This document shows positions 43,571 through 51,897 of a stretch of DNA of 64,000 bases, in pieces (the first letter of the stretch is position 1; the number at the start of each line of letters is the position of its first letter). Location of the stretch: the NCBI RefSeq assembly GCF_013408825.1, contig NZ_JACCBZ010000007.1, forward strand, positions 62,001-126,000, in the 5' to 3' direction. Under the pieces are notes generated by a model. It searched no databases. It worked only from the letters and a program-made list of their open reading frames with translations, and had not been told where the DNA came from. The position numbers and the translations under genes were made by a program. Origin of the DNA: Mucilaginibacter tundrae. GTDB lineage: Bacteria > Bacteroidota > Bacteroidia > Sphingobacteriales > Sphingobacteriaceae.

Positions 43571-44182
43571 TTATTGGCTCATACTATCATGTATGGCGTT
43601 TATTGCATCAAGGTGTTTTTGTAAAACGGGTAATGTTTTTTTGGCGTAAGCCTTAATATCAGGGTCTTGTATTTTGGTTGATGCAGTGGTAAAATCGCTT
43701 ACATCATTTTTGTGGTCATCTATCATCATGCTTACATAGGCCTTATCAAAATCATTACCCGATTTTTTGGCTAGCTCTGCCAGCATCTTTTGTTCATCGG
43801 CTCCTGGTTCTGTGGGTAAAATTAACTTTTTAGCCGCTGCTATAGCCATTAATTTGGTATTAGCTTTACCGTGATCCTTAACCATCATCAAACCAAAGTT
43901 TTTAACCCTTTTACTCTTGCCGTTTTTTATGGCAAGGTTGCCCATTTCAATTTCGGCCAGATTACCAGCCGCCGCTTTCGCCGCGAATAATGAATCTTCC
44001 TGATCTATTACCAAATTAATTTTAGGTGCGGTAGTATCCGGCAAAGCTTCTGCCGCTCTTACAATAGTATCAGGCGTGCTGTCGTTATCGGAATCGTTGT
44101 TGCCGGTTTTAGCTGAATGATTACAAGCCTGTGTGGCCAGGGCAACTGATAAAAGAAATAAAAAAGTCCTAAAATTTTTCAT
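43571..44182 (-). CDS. DUF4142 lipoprotein
   Basis: The 203-residue exported protein has a lipobox in VALATQACNHS and an acidic linker. A four-helix DUF4142 domain follows (SLFAAKAAAGNLAEIEMGNL, FGLMMVKDHGKANTKL, YVSMMIDDHKNDVSDF). The domain resembles ferritin-like bundles and has conserved histidines, but no activity is known. It is the first gene of a short minus-strand run. Confidence 0.9.
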   Translation of the reverse strand: MKNFRTFLFLLSVALATQACNHSAKTGNNDSDNDSTPDTIVRAAEALPDTTAPKINLVIDQEDSLFAAKAAAGNLAEIEMGNLAIKNGKSKRVKNFGLMMVKDHGKANTKLMAIAAAKKLILPTEPGADEQKMLAELAKKSGNDFDKAYVSMMIDDHKNDVSDFTTASTKIQDPDIKAYAKKTLPVLQKHLDAINAIHDSMSQ

Positions 44183-44450
44183 GGCATTGGGGTATTCTTA
44201 GCTATAATAACGTAACTTATCATAATAGGTTTCGTTATCAGGTATTAGGGGCTTAATATATGTAATTATTGGCAGTTGGGGATAAGGTCAACGCAAATTT
44301 CCTTCCCTTGTGTCAACTACGTTACAGATTCTTTTTTGCTGCGAATAAATGACAAGAGGTTTTTAAAAAAGCGCGCAAATGCCTGACGGAAAACCAGGCC
44401 TGTCACACAGAGGCACTCGAAGTGTGGCCCGTGGGAAGAAGGTTTTTTCC

Positions 44451-44481
44451 GTCTTGACTTTTTGTTTCTTTTGTGTCAAGA
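44451..44481. repeat. Hairpin GTCTTGAC...GTCAAGAC
   Basis: An 8-base perfect stem flanks a 15-base pyrimidine-rich loop (TTTTTGTTTCTTTTGT-like). It looks like one unit of a dispersed intergenic repeat. Confidence 0.6.
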
Positions 44482-44656
44482 CAAATGAAATAGCACAGCG
44501 GCAATGAGCTGGACAAAATATTTGGTAAAACGGAAAATACTTTAAGACCCTTTTCCCATCTCTGTAAGTAGGGCATCGCCATGCTCCGCGCTCAATGACG
44601 GTCGCTGGCTAAATCCTCAACTTCACGTTAAATTATTCCATTCAATTAAAGTTTAT

Positions 44657-44664
44657 TATTTTTG
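44657..44664 (+). promoter_or_regulatory. Bacteroidota -7 box for gcvH
   Basis: TATTTTTG matches the TAnnTTTG consensus and lies 19 bases before the gcvH ATG. No clear TTTG -33 box is visible upstream. Confidence 0.5.
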
Positions 44665-44683
44665 GGCACATAAAATAAACAAT

Positions 44684-45061
44684 ATGAATTTCCCTGCTGA
44701 ATTAAAGTACACTAAGGACCACGAGTGGATAAAAGTTGAAGGTAACGTTGCCACTATTGGCATAACCGAATTTGCACAGCGCGAACTGGGCGATATTGTT
44801 TATGTTGATATCCCATCGGTAGGTAAAACTATTAATAAAGATGATGTTTTTGGCACCGTTGAGGCTGTTAAAACAGTGTCAGACCTGTTTATGCCCGTTA
44901 CCGGAACAGTTGACGAAACAAACCCTGCATTAGACAGCCAACCCGAATTAGTTAACAGCGACCCTTACGGCGCAGGCTGGATGGTTAAGGTTACCGTTGA
45001 AGCTGCCGACGTAGATGGTTTATTATCTGCCGATGCGTATAAAGCTATTATAGGCGAATAA
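44684..45061 (+). CDS. gcvH: Glycine cleavage system H protein
   Basis: The 125-residue protein is the lipoyl carrier of the glycine cleavage complex, shuttling the aminomethyl group between P, T and L proteins. The lipoylation lysine is K63 in [13 protein letters not shown]. The opening [20 protein letters not shown] and the closing [15 protein letters not shown] are typical, and the length is normal. The other gcv genes are not in the window. Confidence 0.97.
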   Translation: MNFPAELKYTKDHEWIKVEGNVATIGITEFAQRELGDIVYVDIPSVGKTINKDDVFGTVEAVKTVSDLFMPVTGTVDETNPALDSQPELVNSDPYGAGWMVKVTVEAADVDGLLSADAYKAIIGE

Positions 45062-45064
45062 TTA

Positions 45065-45460
45065 ATGCAAGCAAACTTAAAATATTACTGGCCCGCAATT
45101 TTGTGGGCCTTATTTGTTTTTACCCTTTGTACCATTCATTTGGGGACTATAACACAATCTCCTTTATTTTTTCCGGGCTTTGATAAGTTGGTGCATTGTG
45201 GGTTCTTTTTTGTATTTGTCATATTTTACAGTCAGGGCCTGGTACGGAAACATAAAATAACCCGTTTTCCGTATAAGTACGCGATAGCGGTTGTGCTGGT
45301 AGCCATTTTATATGGTTACGGTATTGAGCTATTGCAAAAATATGTTTTTACCTGGCGCGACTTTGAATGGAACGATGTATTTGCCGATTCGGTTGGGGCG
45401 TGTATGGGGATGTTTAGTGTGTTAATTTTATCGGCAGCATTTAATCATGAAAAAAAATAG
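45065..45460 (+). CDS. VanZ-like membrane protein
   Basis: The 131-residue protein has four membrane helices and the VanZ pattern: PAILWALFVFTLCTI, the central FPGFDKLVHCGFFFVFV with the conserved DKxxH, and a late ELLQKYVFTWRDFEWNDVFA. VanZ-family proteins are linked to glycopeptide tolerance in other phyla, but most, as here, are uncharacterised. It starts 3 bases after gcvH, a pairing I recall as common in Bacteroidota. Confidence 0.88.
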   Translation: MQANLKYYWPAILWALFVFTLCTIHLGTITQSPLFFPGFDKLVHCGFFFVFVIFYSQGLVRKHKITRFPYKYAIAVVLVAILYGYGIELLQKYVFTWRDFEWNDVFADSVGACMGMFSVLILSAAFNHEKK

Positions 45461-45617
45461 TTTATTCCTTTTCGCGGCTTTATTAGCGGTGGTAAGTTTT
45501 TCTTCCTGCGGGATATTTGGCAAAGGCTGTGGCTGCCCTACGTTTGGGAGGGTCAAGCAGAATGCAGCGCCAATAGTAATTGCAAATAACAAAGTGGCCG
45601 CTGTAAAGGCGGGATAA
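45447..45617 (+). CDS. Small predicted lipoprotein (56 residues)
   Basis: This short gene overlaps the end of the VanZ gene by 14 bases. It encodes a signal peptide (MKKNSLFLFAALLAVVSFSS) with a lipobox cysteine at residue 21 (SFSSC), then GIFGKGCGCPTFGRV with a CxC pair (C28, C30) and an Ala/Val-rich tail. The ATG, stop and a clear export signal make it likely to be real. The function is unknown; co-transcription with gcvH and VanZ is likely. Confidence 0.75.
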   Translation: MKKNSLFLFAALLAVVSFSSCGIFGKGCGCPTFGRVKQNAAPIVIANNKVAAVKAG

Positions 45618-45991
45618 ACCTTGTTCCTGCCAAGAAAAAGCACAACCCAAACGTTACCGCTCAAAACCGGCATCGCCTGGCTCGGCTAGTACAGGCCCAA
45701 CTAAAAGCACTAACAATAACAGAGTCAGGCGCAGCCGGGAGTTTTCTTTGGTTACTTTCTTTTGCGGAAAAAGAAAGTGACGACATAGCGTCAGCGATAC
45801 CAGAGAAAAGTAAACCGTAGAAAGGTAAACTGCATTCCTCTGTACAGCTATGAGTTTGCCGCGCTCCGCTCGCAATGACAAGGAGAAAAGCTCAGTATCC
45901 AAAATCTTACAAACCACCAACAAATTTCCACTAACCTTATTTGGATTTAATTTAAATAAGCGTACATTTGCTTAGTTAAAGCACACAAAAC
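45618..45991. other. 374-base intergenic region before feoA
   Basis: No gene is visible. It holds a hairpin (ACTTTCTTTT at 45754-45763 with AAAAGAAAGT at 45769-45778), a GCTCCGCTCGCAATGACAAG remnant near 45864 related to the 41852-41933 repeat, and the feoA promoter at its right end. Confidence 0.55.
45940..45970 (+). promoter_or_regulatory. feoA promoter, TTTG/TAnnTTTG type
   Basis: TTTG at 45940-45943 and TACATTTG at 45963-45970 are spaced by 19 bases, matching the -33/-7 pattern of Bacteroidota housekeeping promoters. The feoA ATG is 21 bases further on. Confidence 0.7.
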
Positions 45992-46207
45992 ATGAGGCTC
46001 TCACAACTTGAAGTAGGCGAAACCGGGATTGTAAAGGAATTTACTGACTTAGAGATGTCGGTAAAGTTGATGGAAATGGGTTGTTTACCTGGTGAAGAGA
46101 TCAGGATTGAACGTGTTGCCCCTCTTGGTGATCCAATTGCCATAAATGTTGCCGGTTACCAGTTAAGTTTACGCAAGCGCGAAGCATATACCATTGTGCT
46201 GCAGTAG
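45992..46207 (+). CDS. feoA: Ferrous iron transport protein A
   Basis: The 71-residue cytosolic protein has an SH3-like FeoA fold: LSQLEVGETGIVKEFTDLEM, the central MEMGCLPGEEIRIERVAPLG and GYQLSLRKREAYTIVL. FeoA assists FeoB in iron(II) uptake. Its TAG stop (46205-46207) is in the same frame as feoB, with only four codons (TTT ATT CAG GCA) before the feoB start. In some Bacteroidota the two are fused into a single FeoAB protein; here one stop codon separates them. Confidence 0.95.
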   Translation: MRLSQLEVGETGIVKEFTDLEMSVKLMEMGCLPGEEIRIERVAPLGDPIAINVAGYQLSLRKREAYTIVLQ

Positions 46208-46219
46208 TTTATTCAGGCA

Positions 46220-48334
46220 TTGAAAGCTGATATTAGAGTTGCACTTGTAGGGAACCCCAACACCGGAAAATCAACACTTTTTAATGTTTTAACCGGTCTT
46301 AATCAAAAAATAGGAAACTTTCCCGGCGTTACCGTTGATAAAAAGGTAGGTTATACCACTTTGCCCGATGGCCGCGTTGCCGAAATCATCGATCTTCCCG
46401 GTACTTACAGCATCTACCCAAAAAGCCAGGATGAATCTATTGTTTTTTCTGTTTTGGCAGATAAGCACAATGCGCATACCCCCGATTTGGTGGTAATTAT
46501 TTTGGATGCATCTAACTTAAAAAGAAATTTACTCCTCTACTCGCAGGTAGCCGACTTAAAGATCCCGGTTGTTGTTACCCTGAATATGATGGATATGGCT
46601 AAAAAAGCCGATATCGATATTGATGTAAACCTGTTCGCCAAAAAACTGGGTGTGCCGGTAGTCCCTATCTCCGCAAGGAAAAATGAAGGCACAGCAGCTT
46701 TAAAGAATGCCATCTCCTTTGCCAATAAATTCGCCTTCCAGGAGGATAGCATCGATGTAAATACCATCGCGCCCGAATTGGTTGCCGCTATTCAGCAGGA
46801 ATTAAATATCGACAATCCTTACCTCGCTTTACAACTTGCCCACCAGCATGAAACTTTAAAGTTTCTAACACCCGAGCAAAGTGATAGAATAGAGGAACTT
46901 GAAAAAGAACATTCCTTCCACTCGCAAAAAGCGCAGGGCCAGGAAACAATTGCCCGTTATGCTTTTATAAACGACTTGCTATACGATACGGTTAAAAAAC
47001 CGCTCACCGCGCAAGGCGAAACGCACAGCAATAAAATAGATAAGATATTAACGCATAAATTTTTCGGTTTCGTAATTTTCTTCGCGATACTGATGTTTAT
47101 GTTCCAGGCCATTTTCTCCTGGTCATCATACCCGATGGAGCTAATCGGCGATGCCTTTGTTTGGGTGCAGGATTCATTGCACCACACTTTACCTCCCGGC
47201 CCGCTAACCAGCTTACTGGTTGATGGTATCATAGCGGGGTTAAGCGGCGTGATGGTGTTTATCCCGCAGATCGCTATCCTATTCGCCTTCATATCCATAC
47301 TGGAAGATACCGGCTACATGTCGCGTGTTACGTTTATGATGGATAAGCTAATGCGTAAAGTTGGCTTAAATGGTAAATCGGTTGTGCCATTGATCGGCGG
47401 GTTTGCCTGCGCCGTCCCATCCATCATGGGTACACGTACTATCGAAAACTGGAAAGACAGGATGATCACCATCATGGTTACACCACTGGTAACCTGCTCG
47501 GCACGTTTGCCTATTTATACTTTGTTAATCGCTTTAGTTGTACCCAACCGCAATGTTTGGTGGGTATTTAATATGCAGGGATTAGCCCTAACGGGGATGT
47601 ATGTTTTTAGCCTGATCTCGGCCATTGTAGTGGCCTGGGTATTTAAATTTATACTAAAAGGCAAGGAACGCGGCTATTTTATTATGGAGCTACCCGTTTA
47701 CCGCATGCCCAGGTGGAATAACGTCATTTTCTCCATGTATGATCGCTCCAAGGCCTTCGTTTTCCAGGCAGGTAAGGTAATCATCGCCATCTCCATCATA
47801 CTTTGGGTACTCGCCTCCTACGGCCCCGGTGATCGCTTTGCCAAGATCGACCAAAAGTTTAGTAAGCCCCAATACACCCAACATATGACACCCGATAGTT
47901 TGAGCAGGACAATATCCTCTGCCAAATTAGAGAACTCATATGCAGGTGTTCTTGGTCATTCCATCGAGCCTGTTATCCGTCCGCTCGGGTTTGATTGGAA
48001 GATCGGCATCGCGTTAATTACTTCCTTTGCCGCCCGCGAAGTTTTCGTAGGCACCATGGCAACCATCTACAGTGTAAACGGCAGCGCCGAAAAGATGCAA
48101 TCCGTCTACCAAAAAATGAAGGAAGCCAAAAATCCCGATACAGGTCAGCCGGTATTTACCCTCGCCGTCGCCTTCTCGCTGATGATGTTCTACGCCTTCG
48201 CTATGCAATGCGCCAGCACGGTAGCCATCGTTTTCCGCGAAACCAAAAACTGGCGCTGGCCCGCTATTCAGTTCGCTTACATGACGGTGCTGGCTTATGC
48301 CGCGAGTTTTATAGCATATAATTTGTTGAGGTAA
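46220..48334 (+). CDS. feoB: Ferrous iron transporter B (GTPase-permease)
   Basis: The 704-residue protein has an N-terminal G domain with G1 GNPNTGKST at 11-19, G3 DLPG at 58-61 and G4 NMMD at 122-125, a helical domain, then about 8-10 membrane helices with the two Gate motifs (FACAVPSIMGTR and SFAAREVFVGTM). The only plausible start is TTG at 46220, because an in-frame TAG is 12 bases upstream and G1 must be included. Uptake of Fe2+ across the inner membrane is the family role. Confidence 0.96.
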   Translation: MKADIRVALVGNPNTGKSTLFNVLTGLNQKIGNFPGVTVDKKVGYTTLPDGRVAEIIDLPGTYSIYPKSQDESIVFSVLADKHNAHTPDLVVIILDASNLKRNLLLYSQVADLKIPVVVTLNMMDMAKKADIDIDVNLFAKKLGVPVVPISARKNEGTAALKNAISFANKFAFQEDSIDVNTIAPELVAAIQQELNIDNPYLALQLAHQHETLKFLTPEQSDRIEELEKEHSFHSQKAQGQETIARYAFINDLLYDTVKKPLTAQGETHSNKIDKILTHKFFGFVIFFAILMFMFQAIFSWSSYPMELIGDAFVWVQDSLHHTLPPGPLTSLLVDGIIAGLSGVMVFIPQIAILFAFISILEDTGYMSRVTFMMDKLMRKVGLNGKSVVPLIGGFACAVPSIMGTRTIENWKDRMITIMVTPLVTCSARLPIYTLLIALVVPNRNVWWVFNMQGLALTGMYVFSLISAIVVAWVFKFILKGKERGYFIMELPVYRMPRWNNVIFSMYDRSKAFVFQAGKVIIAISIILWVLASYGPGDRFAKIDQKFSKPQYTQHMTPDSLSRTISSAKLENSYAGVLGHSIEPVIRPLGFDWKIGIALITSFAAREVFVGTMATIYSVNGSAEKMQSVYQKMKEAKNPDTGQPVFTLAVAFSLMMFYAFAMQCASTVAIVFRETKNWRWPAIQFAYMTVLAYAASFIAYNLLR

Positions 48335-48444
48335 AAGGCGAAAGGTTAAGGGTGAAAGGTACCTTCAATATGCAAATAAAGGAGCTGTGCAATTTTGCCT
48401 TTATTGAATACAACCACAATAAAAAACCTTTACCCTTTTACCTC
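48328..48444. repeat. Imperfect inverted repeat after feoB
   Basis: GAGGTAAAAGGCGAAAGGTT at 48328-48347 pairs with 48425-48444 at 18 of 20 positions. Inner segments (TTCAATA and TATTGAA, AATAAAGG and CCTTTATT) pair too, so the whole 117-base block can fold. It spans the feoB stop codon and may end transcription or be a small miniature element. Confidence 0.65.
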
Positions 48445-48458
48445 TCACCTTTAACCCT

Positions 48459-48466
48459 TATCTTTG
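48459..48466 (+). promoter_or_regulatory. Bacteroidota -7 box for the SprT-like gene
   Basis: TATCTTTG, followed by CA, matches the TAnnTTTG consensus and lies 13 bases before the TTG start codon. Confidence 0.55.
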
Positions 48467-48479
48467 CATCGAGGTAAAA

Positions 48480-49091
48480 TTGGATAAAGTAAAAGTTTTA
48501 GAAAAGTATCTTCCGCCCGAAGCGGCACCGCTTATCGGCCGCTGGATCGACTACTTTAAGTGCGAATTTAAAATATCGCGCAACCGCAACACAAAGTTTG
48601 GCGACTACCGTTCACCGCATGACGGCAAAGGGCACCGCATCTCCGTTAATTATGATTTGAACCCCTATGCGTTTTTGGTAACCACCGTACATGAGTTTGC
48701 CCACCTGCATACCTGGAACGAGCACAAGCACAAAGCCAAACCGCATGGCACCGAGTGGAAAAACAACTTCAAAAAAATGATGCAGCCTTTTTTTGAACAG
48801 GATATTTTCCCTGCGGATATTAAGCACACCATCGTCAATTATTTAAACAACCCGGCCGCCTCCAGTTGTTCCGATCTGAGTTTATACCGTGCTCTCCGCA
48901 GCTACGATGCGCAGCACGAATCCATAACTACGGTTGAAAAAATACCACTAAAAGCATTATTTAAATTAAAGGATGGCAGGATTTTTCGCAAGGATGAAAA
49001 ACTGCGCAAGCGCTTCAAATGCACCGAGATCAAAACTAAGCGTATTTATTTGTTTAGTCCGGTTGCAGAGGTGGAAGTTGTGGAAGATTAA
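48480..49091 (+). CDS. SprT-like zinc metalloprotease domain protein
   Basis: The 203-residue cytosolic protein has the zinc motif HEFAH (H71, E72, H75) and the downstream KPHGTEWKNNF segment, typical of SprT/SprTN-type domains. SprT-like proteins in eukaryotes cut DNA-protein crosslinks; bacterial roles are not established. It starts with TTG at 48480: no ATG lies between this and the TATCTTTG promoter box, so the start is inferred. It is followed by the helicase gene on the same strand. Confidence 0.85.
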   Translation: MDKVKVLEKYLPPEAAPLIGRWIDYFKCEFKISRNRNTKFGDYRSPHDGKGHRISVNYDLNPYAFLVTTVHEFAHLHTWNEHKHKAKPHGTEWKNNFKKMMQPFFEQDIFPADIKHTIVNYLNNPAASSCSDLSLYRALRSYDAQHESITTVEKIPLKALFKLKDGRIFRKDEKLRKRFKCTEIKTKRIYLFSPVAEVEVVED

Positions 49092-49165
49092 CATCCTCAA
49101 AAAACCGAGATTGCTGTAACACAACATTTTTTGCTAACTTGCCTCCTTCATTCTTACAAATACAA

Positions 49166-50401
49166 GTGACTTTTCAAGATTTTAATTTCAACGAACATTT
49201 ATTAGAAGGCGTACTGAGCATGGGTTACACCAACCCAACCCCCATACAGGAAATGGCCATACCGGCTATCCTAAAGGGCGACGACCTTATAGCCTGCGCG
49301 CAAACAGGTACAGGTAAAACAGGCGCGTTTTTGCTGCCCGTTTTAAACCTCATTACCCAAAACCACGAGGAAAAAACCAGCACGCTTATCCTAACACCAA
49401 CCCGCGAACTCGCCCAACAGATCGATCAGCAGGTAGAAGGTTTGGCCTACTTTACCGGCATCAGCTCCATAGCGGTTTTTGGCGGTGGCGATGGTATTGT
49501 GTACGAGCAACAACGCCGTGGCATACAAAACAATGTCAACATCATTATAGCTACACCGGGTAGGCTTATAGCCCACCTTACATCAGGCGTATTAAAGCTA
49601 AATCACATCAAATATTTGATTTTGGATGAAGCCGACCGTATGCTGGATATGGGTTTCTCGGATGATATTATGCGCATCATCAGCTATTTGCCTAAACAAA
49701 GGCAAACCATGCTGTTTTCGGCTACCATGCCGGGGCGTATCCGCAACATGGCTAAAAACGTGCTGCATAACCCGCAACAGATCAATATCGCCATATCGCA
49801 ACCCGCGGTAGGTATCGATCAGCAGGTTTATTTAGTGAACGATCATCAAAAATCTAAATTGCTGCAACTCATCCTTAAAGAAGGAGGCTTTGTAAGCATT
49901 ATCATTTTCGCGTCTACAAAAGATAAGGTAAAAGAGGTTTATAAAGAACTAAAGGCGGCGCATCTGAAGATAAACGCTTTTCACTCCGACCTGGAGCAAA
50001 ATGAGCGTGAAGAGATCCTGCTGAAATTCAAAAATAAACAAGTTCCTATTATCATTGGTACCGATGCGCTTTCGCGTGGTATTGATGTGGAGGGGATTGA
50101 TCTGGTAGTGAACTATGACGCGCCAGGCGACCCGGAAGATTACATCCACCGCATAGGCCGTACCGCTCGTGCCGAAACTACCGGTACTGCCATTACTTTT
50201 GTAAACGACCGCGATCAGCGCAAGCTAAAAAACATCGAAGAAATGATGGGCCGTGAAGTTAGGCGTGTACCGCTACCCGAGGTTTTAGGCGACCCAACCC
50301 TCATCAAAATGGCACCTGCAAAAAGAGACGGTGGCAGGGGCGGAAATAATCGAAACAACAATAACCGCAAGCAAGGCGGCGACAGAAATAAAAAGCAATA
50401 A
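49166..50401 (+). CDS. DEAD-box RNA helicase (RhlE-like)
   Basis: The 411-residue protein carries all helicase motifs: Q motif NPTPIQ, I AQTGTGKT, Ia PTRELAQQ, Ib TPGRL, II DEAD (ILDEADRMLDMGF), III SAT, IV-VI ending HRIGRTARA. A C-terminal Gly/Asn/Arg/Lys-rich tail suits RNA binding. RhlE-type helicases remodel RNA in ribosome assembly or decay. I place the start at GTG 49166, which yields TFQDFNFNEHLLEGV directly before the Q motif; a TTG at 49139 is also possible. Confidence 0.94.
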   Translation: MTFQDFNFNEHLLEGVLSMGYTNPTPIQEMAIPAILKGDDLIACAQTGTGKTGAFLLPVLNLITQNHEEKTSTLILTPTRELAQQIDQQVEGLAYFTGISSIAVFGGGDGIVYEQQRRGIQNNVNIIIATPGRLIAHLTSGVLKLNHIKYLILDEADRMLDMGFSDDIMRIISYLPKQRQTMLFSATMPGRIRNMAKNVLHNPQQINIAISQPAVGIDQQVYLVNDHQKSKLLQLILKEGGFVSIIIFASTKDKVKEVYKELKAAHLKINAFHSDLEQNEREEILLKFKNKQVPIIIGTDALSRGIDVEGIDLVVNYDAPGDPEDYIHRIGRTARAETTGTAITFVNDRDQRKLKNIEEMMGREVRRVPLPEVLGDPTLIKMAPAKRDGGRGGNNRNNNNRKQGGDRNKKQ

Positions 50402-50435
50402 CAAAAAAGCCATCCTTAACGGGTGGCTTTTTTGT
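50401..50435. terminator. Bidirectional terminator between helicase and DinB genes
   Basis: GCCATCC and GGGTGGC form a 7-base stem (one G-U pair) around TTAAC, with A and T runs on both sides. It serves the two convergent genes. Confidence 0.8.
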
Positions 50436-50452
50436 TATCAATTCAGCTTGGT

Positions 50453-50971
50453 TTAAGCCTGCTCCATCGCCGCGGCAAATTCCAGCTCATCAGCACTTGG
50501 GCCATAACTGCCGGGGATGGGGATATTCAGCAATCGTAAATAAACGCCCAATTGTGCGCGGTGATGTGTTGTTTGATTTAATGCTACCCTTATTACTTCC
50601 GCTTTGGTATAGGTCATAATAATATAACCGCCATTTCTAAGCACCCATGGTTTATTTAATATTTCCTCGTCGGCTTGTTCCAGGCTTGCGCGGGCAAGTG
50701 CTAAATTCTTTTCCAAAGTAGCCAACAGCTCGTCTATATTATTTAATAATTCAGGCTTGTACGGGTTTTTAGCAAAGTCAAGTTCATCGGTATTAATAGC
50801 CAAAGGGATCCATTCAGGCAGTTCGGTAATATGGGTTGTCAGTTGGCGTATAGTCATGCTTTTAGCGTGCGGCTGCCAATCGAATTTATCATTTGGAACA
50901 CGGCTTAGCATTTTACGGGTGATTTGAGCTTTCTGCTCCAATTCCTTTAAAAACATCGGGATCATTTTCAT
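50453..50971 (-). CDS. DinB family protein
   Basis: The 172-residue protein is a four-helix DinB-type bundle with the usual metal-binding histidines: TTHITELPEW near residue 47 and NQTTHHRAQLGVYLRLLN near residues 133-150. DinB/YfiT proteins include thiol S-transferases and many of unknown function. It stands alone between a bidirectional terminator and the nitroreductase promoter region. Confidence 0.9.
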   Translation of the reverse strand: MKMIPMFLKELEQKAQITRKMLSRVPNDKFDWQPHAKSMTIRQLTTHITELPEWIPLAINTDELDFAKNPYKPELLNNIDELLATLEKNLALARASLEQADEEILNKPWVLRNGGYIIMTYTKAEVIRVALNQTTHHRAQLGVYLRLLNIPIPGSYGPSADELEFAAAMEQA

Positions 50972-51122
50972 AGCTTTTTTGATTGTGAATTATATCACAA
51001 ATAAACAACCCGCTAATGACAGCCCTATGTCAGTAGGTTTTTGCTGCGCTTTAATGATTTAGGTTGTTTGAACTATTTCAACAGATTTACCTCTTTATGA
51101 CCATTTTATATGTTATAACATC

Positions 51123-51130
51123 TATATTTG
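51123..51130 (+). promoter_or_regulatory. Bacteroidota -7 box for the nitroreductase gene
   Basis: TATATTTG matches TAnnTTTG and lies 25 bases before the start codon. A -33 TTTG is not clear. Confidence 0.5.
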
Positions 51131-51155
51131 TCATATAATTGAAAAAGAAAACAAC

Positions 51156-51785
51156 ATGTCATTAATAGAAAAATTACAAAAGCGCGCGGCTATTAAAAGC
51201 TTCGACGCTACAAAAAAATTAACCAAGGCACAATTAGATCAGTTATTGGATTCTGTTCGCTTAGCACCATCATCAATGGGTTTGCAGGCTTACCGTATTT
51301 TGGTGGTTGAAGATCCTGAGATCCGCGAAAAATTGCGTGAAGCGGCACATGGCCAGGCGCAGTTAACACAAAGTTCACAGGTGATCATATTTGCTATTGA
51401 GAAGGAAATAGATAAGGATTATGGTAACTATTACCTTGATCTGATTGCTAAAACACGTGGTATTGGTCGCGAGCATTTAGCTGGGTTTGAACAAATGGTA
51501 CAAGGCACTATTGCCAGCTTAACCGAAGAACAAAAAATTAACTGGTCAACCAAACAGGCTTATATAGCTTTAGGTGTTTTGTTAACTGCTGCTGCCGAAA
51601 TGGATATTGATGCCTGCCCAATGGAAGGTTTTGATGCCGGTAAATTCGACGAGATATTAGGCTTAAAAGCCTTAGGCTTATCTGCCGTGGTTATAGCGCC
51701 GGTAGGTTACCGATCTGACGAAGATGTTTACAGCAAAATGGAAAAAGTAAGAAGGCCTAAAGAGGATTTGTTCATACACATTTAA
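51156..51785 (+). CDS. NAD(P)H-dependent nitroreductase family protein
   Basis: The 209-residue flavoprotein has the nitroreductase pattern: KRAAIKSFDATKKL with FMN-binding basic residues, RLAPSSMGLQAYRILVV, AALG-like YIALGVLLTAAAEMDIDACP and MEGFDA. Relatives such as NfsB reduce nitro compounds and quinones with FMN. The gene has its own promoter box and a terminator, so it is monocistronic. Confidence 0.93.
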   Translation: MSLIEKLQKRAAIKSFDATKKLTKAQLDQLLDSVRLAPSSMGLQAYRILVVEDPEIREKLREAAHGQAQLTQSSQVIIFAIEKEIDKDYGNYYLDLIAKTRGIGREHLAGFEQMVQGTIASLTEEQKINWSTKQAYIALGVLLTAAAEMDIDACPMEGFDAGKFDEILGLKALGLSAVVIAPVGYRSDEDVYSKMEKVRRPKEDLFIHI

Positions 51786-51807
51786 TAATTTGGCGTTTTA
51801 TGTATTG

Positions 51808-51845
51808 AAAAGGTTTCCTTAATATTTAAGGGGACCTTTTTTGTT
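51808..51845 (+). terminator. Terminator after the nitroreductase gene
   Basis: AAAAGGTTTCCTTAA and TTAAGGGGACCTTTT form a 15-base stem with two G-U pairs and a short loop, followed by Ts. Confidence 0.8.
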
Positions 51846-51897
51846 TATATTGCTTGTGCATATAATCATTAAATTAGCTTAACCAAAACCATCGTTT

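Larger units (their letters stand above)
44183..44683. other. 501-base intergenic region with hairpin-rich repeat remnants
   Basis: No gene is visible between the divergent DUF4142 and gcvH genes. The centre (about 44380-44485) is rich in short hairpins, including GTCTTGAC at 44451-44458 with GTCAAGAC at 44474-44481 and a CACT-CGA-AGTG hairpin near 44413-44423. The T-rich loop type resembles a repeat at 45754-45778. A gcvH promoter box lies at its right end. Confidence 0.55.

Noticed and set aside
44350..44480. Possible glycine riboswitch or structured RNA before gcvH
   Set aside because: It lies upstream of the likely promoter box and no glycine-riboswitch core is recognisable; a repeat is the simpler reading.
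45654..45923. An 89-codon frame on the minus strand in the feoA upstream region
   Set aside because: It runs through repeat remnants and has no export signal, domain or promoter.
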